From assembly GCF_037392515.1 (NCBI RefSeq), contig NC_090282.1, positions 57,932,843 through 57,996,842 on the forward strand: 64,000 bases of DNA, read 5' to 3'. Position numbers and translations under genes: made by a program. Of the stretch, positions 23,651-35,021 are shown piece after piece. The number at the start of each line of letters is the position of its first letter. Within the stretch, counting starts at the first letter, position 1. The notes under the pieces were generated by a model that did no database searches, had not been told where the DNA came from, and saw nothing but the letters and a program-made list of their open reading frames with translations. The stretch comes from Haliotis asinina. Taxonomy: Eukaryota > Mollusca > Gastropoda > Lepetellida > Haliotidae.

Positions 23651-24284
23651 AAACTACCACCACCAAACGCTACATACAATGAAAAACTCTTAATAGATAA
23701 AATGTGCCTACATATGAAACATAATAATTAAATCTATATAATCACAATATATAATTAATATATAAATGGGGAAGAGTTAAAAAATAGAAAAAAATGGAAA
23801 AGTCATTTACGACAGTAATAATGTCACAGGCGGCATGAACCACCCACATACTGTATACACTATTGTGTCTTTTATTAAATTAATTTTAACAATCAAACTT
23901 ATACAGTAGCTCAGTATTTGAGTTGCACAGTCGGCCATAATTGGAGCTGTTTATGATATAATAATGAGGATAGTTTAGGCAAATGAAGCACCCCTTAAAC
24001 ATGCTGGACTAAACTTCTTCCTAAAGACCGATAAAGCCGCTGGACACCAACGACAAGTTGATAATGCTTGACAAGAACGTTATTGACATAAAGCACATGC
24101 TTCATTTAGAGTTCACTCGACATCCTGAACAGAACACTTCTGACCAGCGTCCATGGTCGAAACTCGAACACAAATGACGTGCCATTGTGTTGTTATGACT
24201 TCTGTGTGGAAATAATTGAAGAAGAGCACAAGAGATTTGTCGGTGGATTTTACAGAGCACTCGTTACGCTCACAACATATCTTC

Positions 24285-24345
24285 CCACCGTTGCTAAGGA
24301 GGGAAGTCTAAACACGCAGACGACGCTTGCCTAGAAACGACTCAA
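24285..24345 (+). promoter_or_regulatory. Candidate ciliary promoter of gene B (duplicated gene C promoter)
   Basis: GTTGCTAAGG (24290-24299) resembles an RFX half site, AGTCTAAACACG (about 24305-24316) has a TAAACA forkhead core, and CCTAGAAACG (24330-24339) corresponds to CCTAGCAACG in the gene C copy. Thus one RFX-like half site carries C-to-A in the conserved GCAAC core. The sites lie about 100-150 bp upstream of the candidate start. Confidence 0.4.
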
Positions 24346-24438
24346 TGGTGTCCCGCCGCAAAAACTTCGCCGCAGTGCTCGGACTTGGGATGTGTTGATC
24401 AGGCTTGTTACATAAGTGGGATTTAAGAAAGGGTCAAA

Positions 24439-24449
24439 ATGGCGAGAAG
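24439..24449 (+). CDS. SAXO: Gene B exon 1, candidate
   Basis: ATGGCGAGAAG followed by the donor GTAAGC: 11 nt coding MAR plus two bases, phase 2 as exon 2 requires. The same ATG and donor are kept at 46018-46028 in gene C, about 100-150 bp below RFX-like sites. A different or additional 5' exon cannot be excluded. Confidence 0.45.
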
Positions 24450-27400
24450 GTAAGCTGCAGTTATCGTTAGTACATTCATGTGGTGTAGGTAATGTTAGTG
24501 TCGTGTGCACAACAAAGGAAAATAGGGTCGTGTGCAAATGACCTCTTATCGTCAGTATGTCTAAGCAATGTTACCCTTACTAGCCACGTGACAAGTACGT
24601 GACATGGGATTTGTGCCGTGCCGAAAGCTTCATTTAACACGCAGTAGATGAAATTGCTGTCAGAAGTGTTTGGTAGATAATTCTGATGTTCAAACAGCTA
24701 GTACCTGTTTCTGGACGTATAACTAAGCGTCTCAATGTAAACATAAGTTTCACATTTCCTACAACATATCATATTTCAGGTTTACATGTCACGTACATTT
24801 TACTTATCATGACGGTATTTACTTATTAAATGTTACATTGAAGAAACGTTTGTTAATATATATTCATAACCGCCATACTGGAGAGAACAGGCCCCCCTTT
24901 TCAGAATGACTGGAATAAGTGAATATAAGATCATTATCGTAGCATATGACAAAGCGCCTTTGAGCAGTTTTCCGGATGAAGGCGCTATTACCATGCCTAA
25001 ATTATTGTTATTATAACGTATGTGTCACTATGAAAATAACCCTGATACTATGAGAACACTGATTTCGGTGACGACTGTCAACTTTACTCTACTATCATGG
25101 GTTATATATCTTATCTAATATCTGTTGTACAGTGTTGTGGGGGTAGCCTAGTGATAAAGGCGTTCGCTATCACGCCGAAGGCCTGGGTTCCATTCCCTAC
25201 ATGGGTACAATGTGTGAAGCGATTTCTGGTGTCCCTTGTCGTGATATTGCTGGAATATTGCTTGGATGTGCCTCTGTATATATGCTTACATAAAGTTGGA
25301 TGTGCCTCTGTATACATGCTTACATAGAGTTGGATGTGCCTCTGTATACATGCTTACGTGCAACCGGCTCTATTTCCGTACACATGAACGCGTTCAGTGG
25401 GGGTATACCTCCCCATGCATTTCGCATGATGCCGGATGTGTCTCTGAATGCATGTACACCAGGCATGGTGCATATTTATATGCATTTCGATGGCCGAACA
25501 CAGCTGCTTGTTACTTGAAGTTCCTAAGATGTTCCTTAATACAACGGGATGCACATATATCACTATATTTACCATGCTTTACATAGGAGAATGTGGAAAT
25601 ACCTTGTTTTTTCATTGTAAATATGTTACCACAGTAAAAAGAATAGTAAAAAAGTTGTTACTTGAAAAAATACAATAGGGAAAAAACTGCATATTTTAAA
25701 AAATATTCCGAGGTCAATCTGGACGTATTTAGTGATGAACCGAGTGATTCACTGATATAGATAGAATCTAACGTCCAAATTATCATTAAACCATAACCGA
25801 CACACCTATTTAAAACCTCGTGAATTCCATGTACCTGCAATGAACGTATCTCTATCTGTTTTCACGCCCAGAAATTACAGCTGGTCGTGTAACCAAGAGC
25901 AAAGTCAATAACATGTTCTACACTAGTCTGGTATCTAGGGACGCTACTTCAGCAGATATACCATGTAAATTCGACTTGCGTGTTATATACTACACTACAC
26001 AGATGGCACGTGACAAAACGGTAAAACACTCTTGGTTCAGGTGGCAATACACATCTCTCGTGATTAACCGCCATCACCTCACTAAACTGATATACCAAAG
26101 CATTGTTTTGAGGAAATATACGCTATGCATATAGTATGACCTCGTGGAACATTGGGCTAAGGTCATTATAAACCCACTGTCATGCTTCGACACGCACCTG
26201 CGTATTTCAAACAATGATTGACACAAGGTATAGCACAACATACTGGTTAATTTTAATTATGTTTCATCCATTCATGGCCGTTGACAACTATCGCCTTAAT
26301 AAAAATGAACATTTTATGCCCTGGGTAGGAAGAAATTAATTTCATGACAAGACCTCGTATGCCAATGAAATCGAATGCTTTCCAATTCAAACTTGTACAG
26401 AGAGTGTTTCAGGCGGTCTGTTGTACATGTATGTCAGAATAAGCTGTAGCCTACACAATATAATACACTTGGCAGTTGTGGCACTTAGCTGTTTATGCCT
26501 ACGACAGTGGCTTATGTAGTGCTGTTGCTACCAACACCTACCTGAACAAAATACAAACGGTATAGCCGTTCAGAATACAGCTCCTTGACATATGAGGGTG
26601 TTATTATTCTCGTTAGGTAATTACCATTGTCATCATTAACTGTTAAATATTATTAGAACAAGTCTTTTTTTCACCGAGTCGACTGGGTTGTTTTTTAGAC
26701 CGACAATCATAATTGTGAATACACATAAAGAAATGCCGATGCTGCATATTTCAATACTTATGTATTCATTTTCACATGTTCATGTTCTGGTCATTTTCGT
26801 GCGGAGGGTGAGATAGCTAGTTATTACCCAGAACTGGTCACAATGTCGTGTGAACAGCTTGCAGAGACTTTGGACTGGCTATGTTGGATCAGCACGATAC
26901 AGCAAATTACTGTGACTGCAAACTTGAGTGCTTCTTTCTCATCATGAACTAGCATCTCACCGACATATATAATCTTTTATTCCTCCATGGTGAAGAGTAC
27001 AGAAAGAGAACAGTATTTATGTACATATGTCAGAATTTTCATACACATTTGAGCTAATCTCACGTTTGAATTTAATCAGTCAAAGACACTAGTGACATTG
27101 AGTCACTGGAACACAACTCTGTACATCATGCTGATGTATTTTACACACAGTATTGTAAACTCTGTCAGGTCCTCTTTGATTAGGGGAAAGTCGGTTGTAC
27201 ATGACAGCAAGCATTCAGTCAGTTCCGTTGGGTTCATGCTGTGAAGTTTTCCGCTGAACTCAATTGGTCCGACATTGATTAGGCTTAACCACAGTTCGTC
27301 CCGAGTTGCCTCTGTGTATCCACATACAACTACAGCGTGAGTGAGGGGGTCATCATACATTAAACCACACCGATGACACAGTCTTGTTTCACACAAGTCT

Positions 27401-30400
27401 ATCGCTGTCGCGCAAGCTTTGATAACAAAGTTAGCTTGCTGTCTGAGTGATGCGTCAAGCAATGACACTGTCCATGCAGGATGGACTTCAAGCCGGCGAT
27501 GTATCCGGTGGAACTTGTGAAGGCCAGGGTCATCTGCCAGCCGACGGTTCCACTGTGCCACATGATACTCTCTGACTGTCGTCTTCACTATTCTCCTCCA
27601 CTTCGAACGCCCCAAGAGGCATCCTGATTCTGGGAATTTGTCCAAGTGACAATAGAGTAGGTATTTCTTGAGCACCCTGACTACATCAGGCACATATCCG
27701 ACCGATGACAATGAGACGTTGTGGAACTAGCACATCAACCGGGATACGAACAGTTTGTGAGGGAGATATTTGTGGTTCATGTTCAAGAGACCACCCAGGA
27801 AACACAACTTCCGCTGATCTATAACTGCCTCTAGGGGCACCACTCCAAGGAGTCCAAGACATCTATCAGTTCGAGTGGTACGAGGTAGGTCTTGGATTGA
27901 CTTTATGACGTGTCTGTAAGATCTTTCAAGCATTAAGATCTCAACTTTGGAAAGATTAGTCCACAACTCCGACCTGTACAGGGCTTTGGGAAGAAACACA
28001 CGGCTTACAACTGTCAGGCTGATGATTGGGTTTGGACAACACAGGGGAGAGTGATATGCCACGGTAAGAGTTCGGATCTTTCTTTGATTTATTACCACCT
28101 TTGTACAGGGGCACCAGGATGCTCTCACGCCAAGCTGTCGGGATATGTCCAAATTCAAGAATGATGTTGTAGAGAGTTGCCAAGTGAAACATCGTGGTTC
28201 TGCCACCATGCTTTAGGTGTTCATATACGATCTTGTCAGCACCACCAGCTTTATTGTTCTCCAGCTTGGCACAGCACTCAGTGATTTCCGACTCTGTGAA
28301 TTCCATTGGTTGTGGATCACGTTCTTCCTTGCATTTAACACGGATCTCCTCAACTAGGGATTCTACCTGCTTACAGAAGGAAGAATTGAAATTGTCTCGG
28401 TCTTTGGTAGCATATACATCCTGAAAATGGCTAGCCCAAGCATCAAATATGGCTTCTGGATCACTGTACACTGTTCTTTCTCATGATGAACTAGCATCTC
28501 AGCGACATGCCGTTAAACATATCATTTGATGTTTCAGACAAAATGGTATAATCCATGTTGACGACAACGCACCGTTTCTGTCCGAGTACTCTAAGCGGTA
28601 CCACACCCACCCGATTCCCGCACGGGAGAGTTACAAACCCACCTACGAGCCTGTGAGGGTGGACGCGAACATGGAGACCAAGACAACTACCGGGTAAGAG
28701 GGGTAGAGCAGTCACGCCCCGGGGGCTCATGGGCTGCAGAGATGCTGTAACCTGATGTGTGATTGTGATCGTACAGGTGGCTTTGGGGATAATTCGGATG
28801 AGATGTAGCATGTGGATATTGAATCACAAACCTTGGTTATAGTTTAACAGTGGTTGAATAAATTTGCTTAGTGTTGTAGTCATCAATAAGTAAGATATTT
28901 CGAAGCCGTGACTCTCTCACGGGCAGGTGACGGTAGGACGCAACACACTTGAGGATAGTTGCGCACCCCTCACACGTGCATGTGTTGTCATGTGACGTGC
29001 GTGATTCCTATGTGTGCGTGTGGTGTCATGTGATGTGCGTGACACCTATCTGTGTGTGTGTGGTGTCTTGTAATGTGCGTGACTCCTATGTGTGTGCCAT
29101 TTGATATAAATGAAACAAATAATACAAAACAGTTGCACTTGATGAGGATGTAATGAACCTAGTAATGGCCCTGGTCGTAGTGTTTCTGACAGACTCAGCT
29201 TAGATGTACGGGGTATATTTGTTTCATCTATTTTCTATGTGTAAGAGAACGCAAACTTAAAATAACAAGACCACACTAACATTAGACAAAATGAACCTTG
29301 TCTGTAAAGTTTAATTTTGACGTGGCCTAACTTGTGAAATATGGTTTGATGCTGAAAGAATCCATGGACTGACTATTATCTAACTTAAGAGCAATTAATG
29401 TGAACTGCTACAACCCAAAATATCTGCATGTTATCAAGAGAAGTTGTGCCGTCATATGTTCTGTCATATGCTGAATTTTGTACCCCGGTTTTGCGGGAAA
29501 GAAAAATCACTGTTTGATTACCCAAATTAAGTGAAGTTCACCAGTGGCATGTGTATTCTGAAATTCACGAAATAATCAAGTGGACTGATTTTTTTTATCT
29601 TTAAGTGATTTATGACTTCACGAAGATGGCACAATTTGATTTTTGTGTCATATTATTTGATAGTGTGAATTTCTTTACATGTACATGTATCTGCTGGTCC
29701 AAATATATTCTTCTGTCAGTGTTATTCAAACTAATGCTTGGGATGTCTTTGTTGTCTTTGGTTCTACTGGTGTTTCTGTTTGTTCCTAGATATTGTCATA
29801 TATTTCAGAGTGGACTATATACCCCACGACGTCAAGCGCCCTCAGTTCCATGTCCCCGATGAGTACAAACGGCCTGCAGGGGAGCACGATATGATGACAT
29901 CATACCACAAAGATTACACAGGTAGGTGGATAAATGTAATGAGTTAAGAACTTTATTGGAGAAACTGCAACAGTTCTTGCTTGAATGTGTAACACCACTG
30001 AGCATGTCAAAATATTGTGCAGCTCTATGTTATATAAAATAACTAGATTTGGTGAAGGCAAAACCTGCCAGTGATCCCCATAGTTTTTATTTGTTTATTA
30101 AACAGAAACGTAACCATATTTGTCTCTGAATGTAACAGGGGTAGCGTAGTGGTTAGAGCGTTCGCTTGTCATGCTGAAGACTGGGGTTCGATTCTCCTCG
30201 TATACAATATGTGGTACTTATTTCAGGTGTCCCCTGTCATGATATTGCTGGACTATTGCTAAAAGCAACATACAAACATACTCACTCCCTGAATGTAACA
30301 CACTATAGCTTAGATTATCTTCCCTGAAAGGCCACTGAATGTTTGGGTGTAATGGTCTGAAAGTAAATGAGTAGCATTTAAACCATTATTATGATGTACT

Positions 30401-33400
30401 ATTGATATTGGAATATATTCTGTATGAATATCCCAGCGTACAAATAAAGAAGTAGAAAAGTGCAATGTTGGTGAAAATAATAGAGATTCATCAACCATAA
30501 CATTACTTAAGCAGAAAAATGTCTCATTAGGCAAATGTCTTAGATCAGCTGAATCAACACTGAGTAATAGAAGATGATAAAAATGTAATTTTGAATCTTC
30601 AAAATTTAGGACTAATCCTGATCAGATTGTTTACTAACGCTTGAAGAAGCATATTCCCTTCAGCTCTTTAGTGTGCACTGCTGTGATATAATACTTGGCA
30701 ATTTCACTCAAACATATCAGATTCAAAAGACATTGAAGAGGTGCTGTATATCTTATCTATTGCCATTCAAACCTTTGCTATTCAAATTTACACTGACTGA
30801 AAAACCCACAGTGGTTACTGCGACCAATTCATGATAACAATTTGTTGCCCCTGATAACCTGCTTTGTTGTTGTGTCAGAGAGCGTGTGCTCCTGGTATCC
30901 ACGATATGCAAAGTGTGAACGTGTGTATACCTTCATGCTTGCATGAATATATAATGACACACCTGTCTGGTGTGACACTAGGTAATGACATACATGCTTT
31001 GATTGTAACTCATGCAAGTTTGCATATCACGGCAGTTTTTCTTGGGCTGTTCCTTATTTGATTACTTTTGGGGTTTTTTTTACTGTTTTGTGAGGTTTTT
31101 TGTAACTGTACGTATCACATCAACCTATCATAACACTTGGTTTTGTTTGCTATAAGTAAGGCAGAAAATAACTTTCTATCCCACAAGTAGCACACTGCAG
31201 ATATCAGAATCATATGTAACTTGGAAAATATTCTACAGTGTGAAAAATAATTAAAAAATGAAGCATATGTATTTGCATTTAATATTGTTTATTGTGTATA
31301 AAAATAATGGTGAAGGAAAATGACACAGAGAAGAAAAAAATCCCCTTTAATATCTCTTGTACAGTGGCACACAACCACTGAAAAATAAACCATATTGGAG
31401 CAAAACATTTCTATTTGATAAACAAGAACTTTCAAACACAACATGTTCAAATATCATTTAGAAGTTCATCCATCCATCCATTTTGACCTCTGAAGATCCA
31501 GGTCAGAAATGGTCTTCAACAATCCATGGTTGTTGTAAGAGGCGATTAAAGGGATCTGGTGGTAAGATGTGATGACACATATTGTATCCCAATCATATAG
31601 AATGATGCTCATGCTATTGTCCTCTGGATTGTCTGGTCCAGACTTGATTATTTACAGACCACCGCCATATAGCTTGAACATTGCTGAGTGCGGTGTTGTA
31701 CAACAAACCAAACAATCACAGGATGCTCACCATGTTGATTTTGTCCACAGAGAAGCAGGGAGCTCCAGCTAAGGCCATCAAGCAACAAGGCATGCACCAT
31801 GTTCCTGGGAAGTTCGAAGGGGAACCCACTTACAAAAGTAAGTACATATCATTGAGCAGGTAGATAGTTATAATCTTCAATGGAAGAAATAGTGACATAA
31901 AGCCAGGTTGTCTAAGGCACCACAATCTATTGGTCACAGATATACCAGAAACAAGGAACAATTGTTTTGAATCACACACTAGACCTCCTTGTTTCCGGGG
32001 ATGTCAGTGTCATACCTGTTGTTTTCGTGAAAGGGTTAGAACTGCATCATGTCAGGTTTTCCTCCAACATCACTCAACATGAAATGGGGCAGTGGGGTAG
32101 CTTAGTGGTCTCAGCATATGCTTGTCATGCTGAAGACCCAGGTTTGATTCCCCATATGGTTACGGTGTGTGTTACATACCTGGTGTCCCCAGTTGTGATA
32201 TTGCTGGAATATGGCCAAAGTGGCTTAACACATTAATCTCTAGTCTGTCTCACAGTCCCTGAACTACATCATTTTGCTGACTGCCAAGCCTTCTCTGCAG
32301 TGCTAAAGCCTTAAATGAAGCAAGTCTAGATTTCTTAAGGTTCATGAATCTGTTTCTTCGGCTCCTTTTCCATTAAAATGGGTCTGTTTGTTACTTTCAA
32401 AATTATCTATATTCAGAGACTAAGTCTGAGTCTAATATATCTCCTTAACACGTATGCTCACAGTCGCAGGCACAAGAAGCTCTCATCTCCTGCTGGTAAC
32501 TAAGAACACCAGGAGACATTGGTTTCCTATTTTGCGTGTGAAACCTTTTTTTAAATACCACTGATGTAGCTGCGAGATAACTTGCAAATTCAAGCAGTGA
32601 TTAAGAATTGTTGTTTGTTCATAGGTATGTTTGTCTGGAAGGGAAATGGCTGGATATTATGTATCAGTGTCAGAAATCAGTCGGTAGCATCTTAAATGTT
32701 TCCACTGAAGCATAAATTATTTGCATCGATTTGACCTGTGCATATTTGATTTAATGAATGTATATTTTCCCTGACTTAAGATTTCATGTGAAATGCTTCT
32801 GTTTCTAGGTGACTACAAAAAGTGGGACATGGCTGGTCGTCCAAACAGATATGGTGATGTTTCCACCTGGCACCCTCCCCAGCAGCCTTTTGAAGGCCAG
32901 AGCACGTTCACTCGGGATTACCAGAGCTACAACCAGGCTCCCAGAACCTCCATGAAACCAGTGGAGGCAGCCAAAATGTCTGATGCTCCTTTTGATGGAA
33001 ACACAGGCTACAATGCTGCATACATTAAACATCCTCTTCAGGCAAAGTTTGTGAAAGAGAAGGACACCTACAAACCATCTGGTGTCCGCTTCGACGGCCT
33101 GTCCACCTTCAAGAGAGACTACCAAGGAGCTTCTGCACCCAAAACGGAAAGCTGCAAGCCTGATGCTCAGGCATTCCAATCTCAGGCACCTCTTGAAGAC
33201 ATGACAACCTTTAAGAATGACTACCGGAGATGGGAAGCTGATCGTCCACATGTACGTGACCCAGAGCAGTACAAGAAGCCAGTTGGCGACATGGACATGA
33301 ACACTACACATCATTTGGCATTCAAGGAATATCCTTTACAGCGTGCCTTAGCCAAGAGGCCCCACTCTGCCAATGTCATGAAGGCTGGATCTTTCAATGG

Positions 33401-35021
33401 AGTAACAAACTACTCCGCGGACTTCCGCCCATGGGACCTTGGCCAGAGGAGCCGTCCAGTGATGAAGCAAGACTACCTACCCAACTGGCACCCTCCCCAG
33501 CAGCCTTTCGAAGGCCAGAGCACGTTCACTCGGGATTACCAGGGCCACAACCAGGCTCCCAGAAAATCCATGAAACCAGTGGAGGCAGCCAAAATGTCTG
33601 ATGCTCCTTTTGATGGAAACACAGGCTACAATGCTGCCTACATTAAACATCCTCTTCAGGCAAAGTTTGTGAAAGAGAAGGACACCTACAAACCATCTGG
33701 TGTCCGCTTCGACGGCCTGTCCACCTTCAAGAGAGACTACCAAGGAGCTTCTGCACCCAAAACGGAAAGCTGCAAGCCTGATGCTCAGGCATTCCAATCT
33801 CAGGCACCTCTTGAAGACATGACAACCTTTAAGAATGACTACCGGAGATGGGAAGCTGATCGTCCACATGTACGTGACCCAGAGCAGTACAAGAAGCCAG
33901 TTGGCGACATGGACATGAACACTACACATCATTTGGCATTCAAGGAATATCCTTTACAGCGTGCCTTAGCCAAGAGGCCCCACTCTGCCAATGTCATGAA
34001 GGCTGGATCTTTCAATGGAGTAACAAACTACTCCGCGGACTTCCGCCCATGGGACCTTGGCCAGAGGAGCCGTCCAGTGATGAAGCAAGACTACCTACCC
34101 AACTGGCACCCTCCCCAGCAGCCTTTCGAAGGCCAGAGCACGTTCACTCGGGATTACCAGGGCCAGAACCAGGCTCCCAGAAAATCCATGAAACCAGTGG
34201 AGGCAGCCAAAATGTCTGATGCTCCTTTTGATGGAAACACAGGCTACAATGCTGCCTACATTAAACATCCTCTTCAGGCAAAGTTTGTGAAAGAGAAGGA
34301 CACCTACAAACCATCTGGTGTCCGCTTCGACGGCCTGTCCACCTTCAAGAGAGACTACCAAGGAGCTTCTGCACCCAAAACGGAAAGCTGCAAGCCTGAT
34401 GCTCAGGCATTCCAATCTCAGGCACCTCTTGAAGACATGACAACCTTTAAGAATGACTACCGGAGATGGGAAGCTGATCGTCCACATGTACGTGACCCAG
34501 AGCAGTACAAGAAGCCAGTTGGCGACATGGACATGAACACTACACATCATTTGGCATTCAAGGAATATCCTTTACAGCGTGCCTTAGCCAAGAGGCCCCA
34601 CTCTGCCAATGTCATGAAGGCTGGATCTTTCAATGGAGTAACAAACTACTCCGCGGACTTCCGCCCATGGGACCTTGGCCAGAGGAGCCGTCCAGTGATG
34701 AGGCAAGACTACCTACCCAACACTGCACCATTTGAGGGCATGTCCACCCAGAAGTCTCACTACATTCCCCACCCTCTCAACCCCAACCAAAGCTGCAAAC
34801 CTTCCAATGACTTCGTCCAGAGCCAAGGTCCCTTTGATGGCAACACCATGTACAGGATGGAGTACACCCCGAAGGCATCGGAGCCCTGCCCTGCTGCTAT
34901 CATTGACACCACACCGTCCACTTGCAAATTTGTGGAACTTGATACTCGTGGTGACAAGCTTTATCAACCTGTTTTTGAGTCTGTCACCCCTCAAGCTAAA
35001 ATGCAAACTCTTGTTGCATAG
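24439..35021 (+). CDS. SAXO: Gene B: chimeric SAXO-family gene (C 5' exons joined to A 3' exons), about 859 aa
   Basis: Proposed join of 24439-24449, 28538-28693, 29809-29921, 31751-31837 and 32809-35021: 2580 nt in frame to TAG at 35019-35021, phases 2, 2, 1, 1. Exons 1-2 are duplicates of the gene C 5' exons (46018-46028, 50754-50909); exons 3-5 duplicate those of gene A. The protein should therefore have the N-terminus of C (starting MARR, no Cys-rich motif) and the module domain of A, enlarged by two extra 618-bp blocks. All splice sites remain canonical and the long exon is open, which suggests use, but no expression evidence is available here. A LINE fragment sits just upstream of exon 2 and a transposon sits in the 3' UTR. 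Exon 1 is the least certain part. Confidence 0.78.
25138..25262 (+). mobile_element. tRNA-derived SINE copy (shared by both units)
   Basis: GGGGTAGCCTAGTGATAAAG, GGGTTCCATTCCC and GATATTGCTGGAATATTGCT. It runs directly into the minisatellite. Counterpart at 46785-46940. Confidence 0.78.
25263..25360. repeat. 34-bp minisatellite, 3 copies (contracted allele in unit 1)
   Basis: Three copies of TTGGATGTGCCTCTGTATAC followed by ATGCTTACATAGAG. Related to the array of nearly 1 kb at about 48000-48960 in unit 2. Confidence 0.8.
26932..26966. repeat. Target-site duplication, left copy (35 bp)
   Basis: Begins TTCTTTCTCATCATGAACTA and recurs at 28474-28508 with two mismatches, flanking the LINE fragment. 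Unit 2 has it once, at 50691-50725, so it marks the insertion site. Confidence 0.82.
26967..28473 (-). pseudogene. Second non-LTR retrotransposon fragment, unit 1 only
   Basis: Minus-strand frames 27956-28471 (reverse transcriptase N-terminal part: KAGGADKIVYEHLKHGG, then PTAWRESILVPLYKGG and NSYRGISLSP), 27727-28209 and 27103-27711 (C-terminal part with CHRCG). The central palm region including YADD is missing between the first two, so the copy is internally deleted, 5' truncated and frameshifted. It is bounded by a 35-bp duplication and absent from unit 2. It differs in sequence from the LINE at 18001-20685. Confidence 0.82.
28474..28508. repeat. Target-site duplication, right copy (35 bp)
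   Basis: Partner of 26932-26966. Its right end is about 30 bp from the acceptor of gene B exon 2, so the insertion falls in the branch-point neighbourhood while the duplication preserves the last stretch of the intron. Confidence 0.82.
28538..28693 (+). CDS. SAXO: Gene B exon 2 (C-type)
   Basis: 156 nt between GATGTTTCAG and GTAAGA, phase 2 at both ends. Encodes QNGIIHVDDNAPF, then LSEYSKRYHTHPIPARESYK and a final TTTG. It differs from the gene C copy at two of 156 nt, both amino-acid changing: His for Asp in IIHVDD and His for Pro in RYHTH. Confidence 0.85.
28985..29100. repeat. About 41-bp GT-rich minisatellite, 3 copies
   Basis: Repeats of GTCATGTGATGTGCGTGAC plus CCTATGTGTGTGTG. Four copies in unit 2 at 51190-51355. 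Confidence 0.75.
29320..29331. other. Junction of the tandem segmental duplication
   Basis: Left of about 29325 the sequence follows 51541-51583 (AATTTTGAYGTGG); right of it the sequence follows 9559 onward (CCTAA, then GAAATATGGTTTGATGCTG). At most 1-2 bp of shared sequence is present at the join and no repeat spans it, which suggests end joining or template switching, not recombination between repeats. Confidence 0.82.
29809..29921 (+). CDS. SAXO: Gene B exon 3 (A-type)
   Basis: 113 nt between CATATATTTCAG and GTAGGT. VDYIPHDVKRPQFHVPDEYK replaces HAVER of gene A. Joined to exon 2 it gives a Gly codon (GG|A) at the splice where gene A has Arg (AG|A). Confidence 0.86.
30138..30290 (+). mobile_element. 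tRNA-derived SINE copy
   Basis: Duplicate of 10342-10490: GGGGTAGCGTAGTGGTTAGA and GGTTCGATTCTCC, ending CATACTCACTCC. Confidence 0.78.
31475..31712 (-). repeat. R2-family repeat, minus strand
   Basis: Duplicate of 11900-12150, ending ATTGCTGAGTGCGGTG just before exon 4. Confidence 0.65.
31751..31837 (+). CDS. SAXO: Gene B exon 4 (A-type)
   Basis: 87 nt between TTGTCCACAG and GTAAGT. The protein is the same as gene A exon 4. The donor here is GTAAGT, a better consensus than GTGAGT in gene A. Confidence 0.86.
31838..32808 (+). other. SAXO: Gene B intron 4
   Basis: About 1 kb with one SINE (32091-32231); close match to gene A intron 4. Confidence 0.78.
32091..32231 (+). mobile_element. tRNA-derived SINE copy
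   Basis: Duplicate of 12534-12672: GGGGTAGCTTAGTGGTCTCA and GATATTGCTGGAATATGGCC. Confidence 0.76.
32809..35021 (+). CDS. SAXO: Gene B exon 5 (expanded A-type module exon, stop)
   Basis: 2213 nt from acceptor GTTTCTAG to TAG at 35019-35021. The same start and end as gene A exon 5, but the 618-bp six-module block is present three times (32868-33485, 33486-34103, 34104-34721). Near the C-terminus it lacks 18 nt present in gene A (VTPQAK against VTPLNRGTPQAK). The ATG at 32793 lies in the intron and is not used. Confidence 0.9.
32868..34721 (+). repeat. SAXO: 618-bp coding tandem repeat, 3 copies
   Basis: Each unit is 206 codons (six modules) from WHPPQQP to KQDYLPN (RQDYLPN in the third). Units 2 and 3 share RDYQG(H/Q)NQAPRKS, whereas unit 1 has RDYQSYNQAPRTS like gene A (RDYQRYNQAPRTS). 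They look like a recent in-frame unequal exchange inside the exon. Confidence 0.93.

Larger units (their letters stand above)
24450..28537 (+). other. SAXO: Gene B intron 1
   Basis: About 4.1 kb. It contains a SINE (25138-25262), a short minisatellite (25263-25360) and a LINE fragment with a 35-bp target duplication (26932-28508) close to the acceptor. Otherwise it matches gene C intron 1, with large indels. Confidence 0.6.
28694..29808 (+). other. SAXO: Gene B intron 2, containing the duplication junction
   Basis: About 1.1 kb. The left part matches gene C intron 2 (50910-51583) and the right part matches gene A intron 2 (9559-10012). It contains the 41-bp minisatellite at 28985-29100. Confidence 0.82.
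29922..31750 (+). other. SAXO: Gene B intron 3
   Basis: About 1.8 kb, close match to gene A intron 3 but lacking the 10750-10985 stretch. It holds a SINE (30138-30290) and an R2 repeat (31475-31712, minus). Confidence 0.78.
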
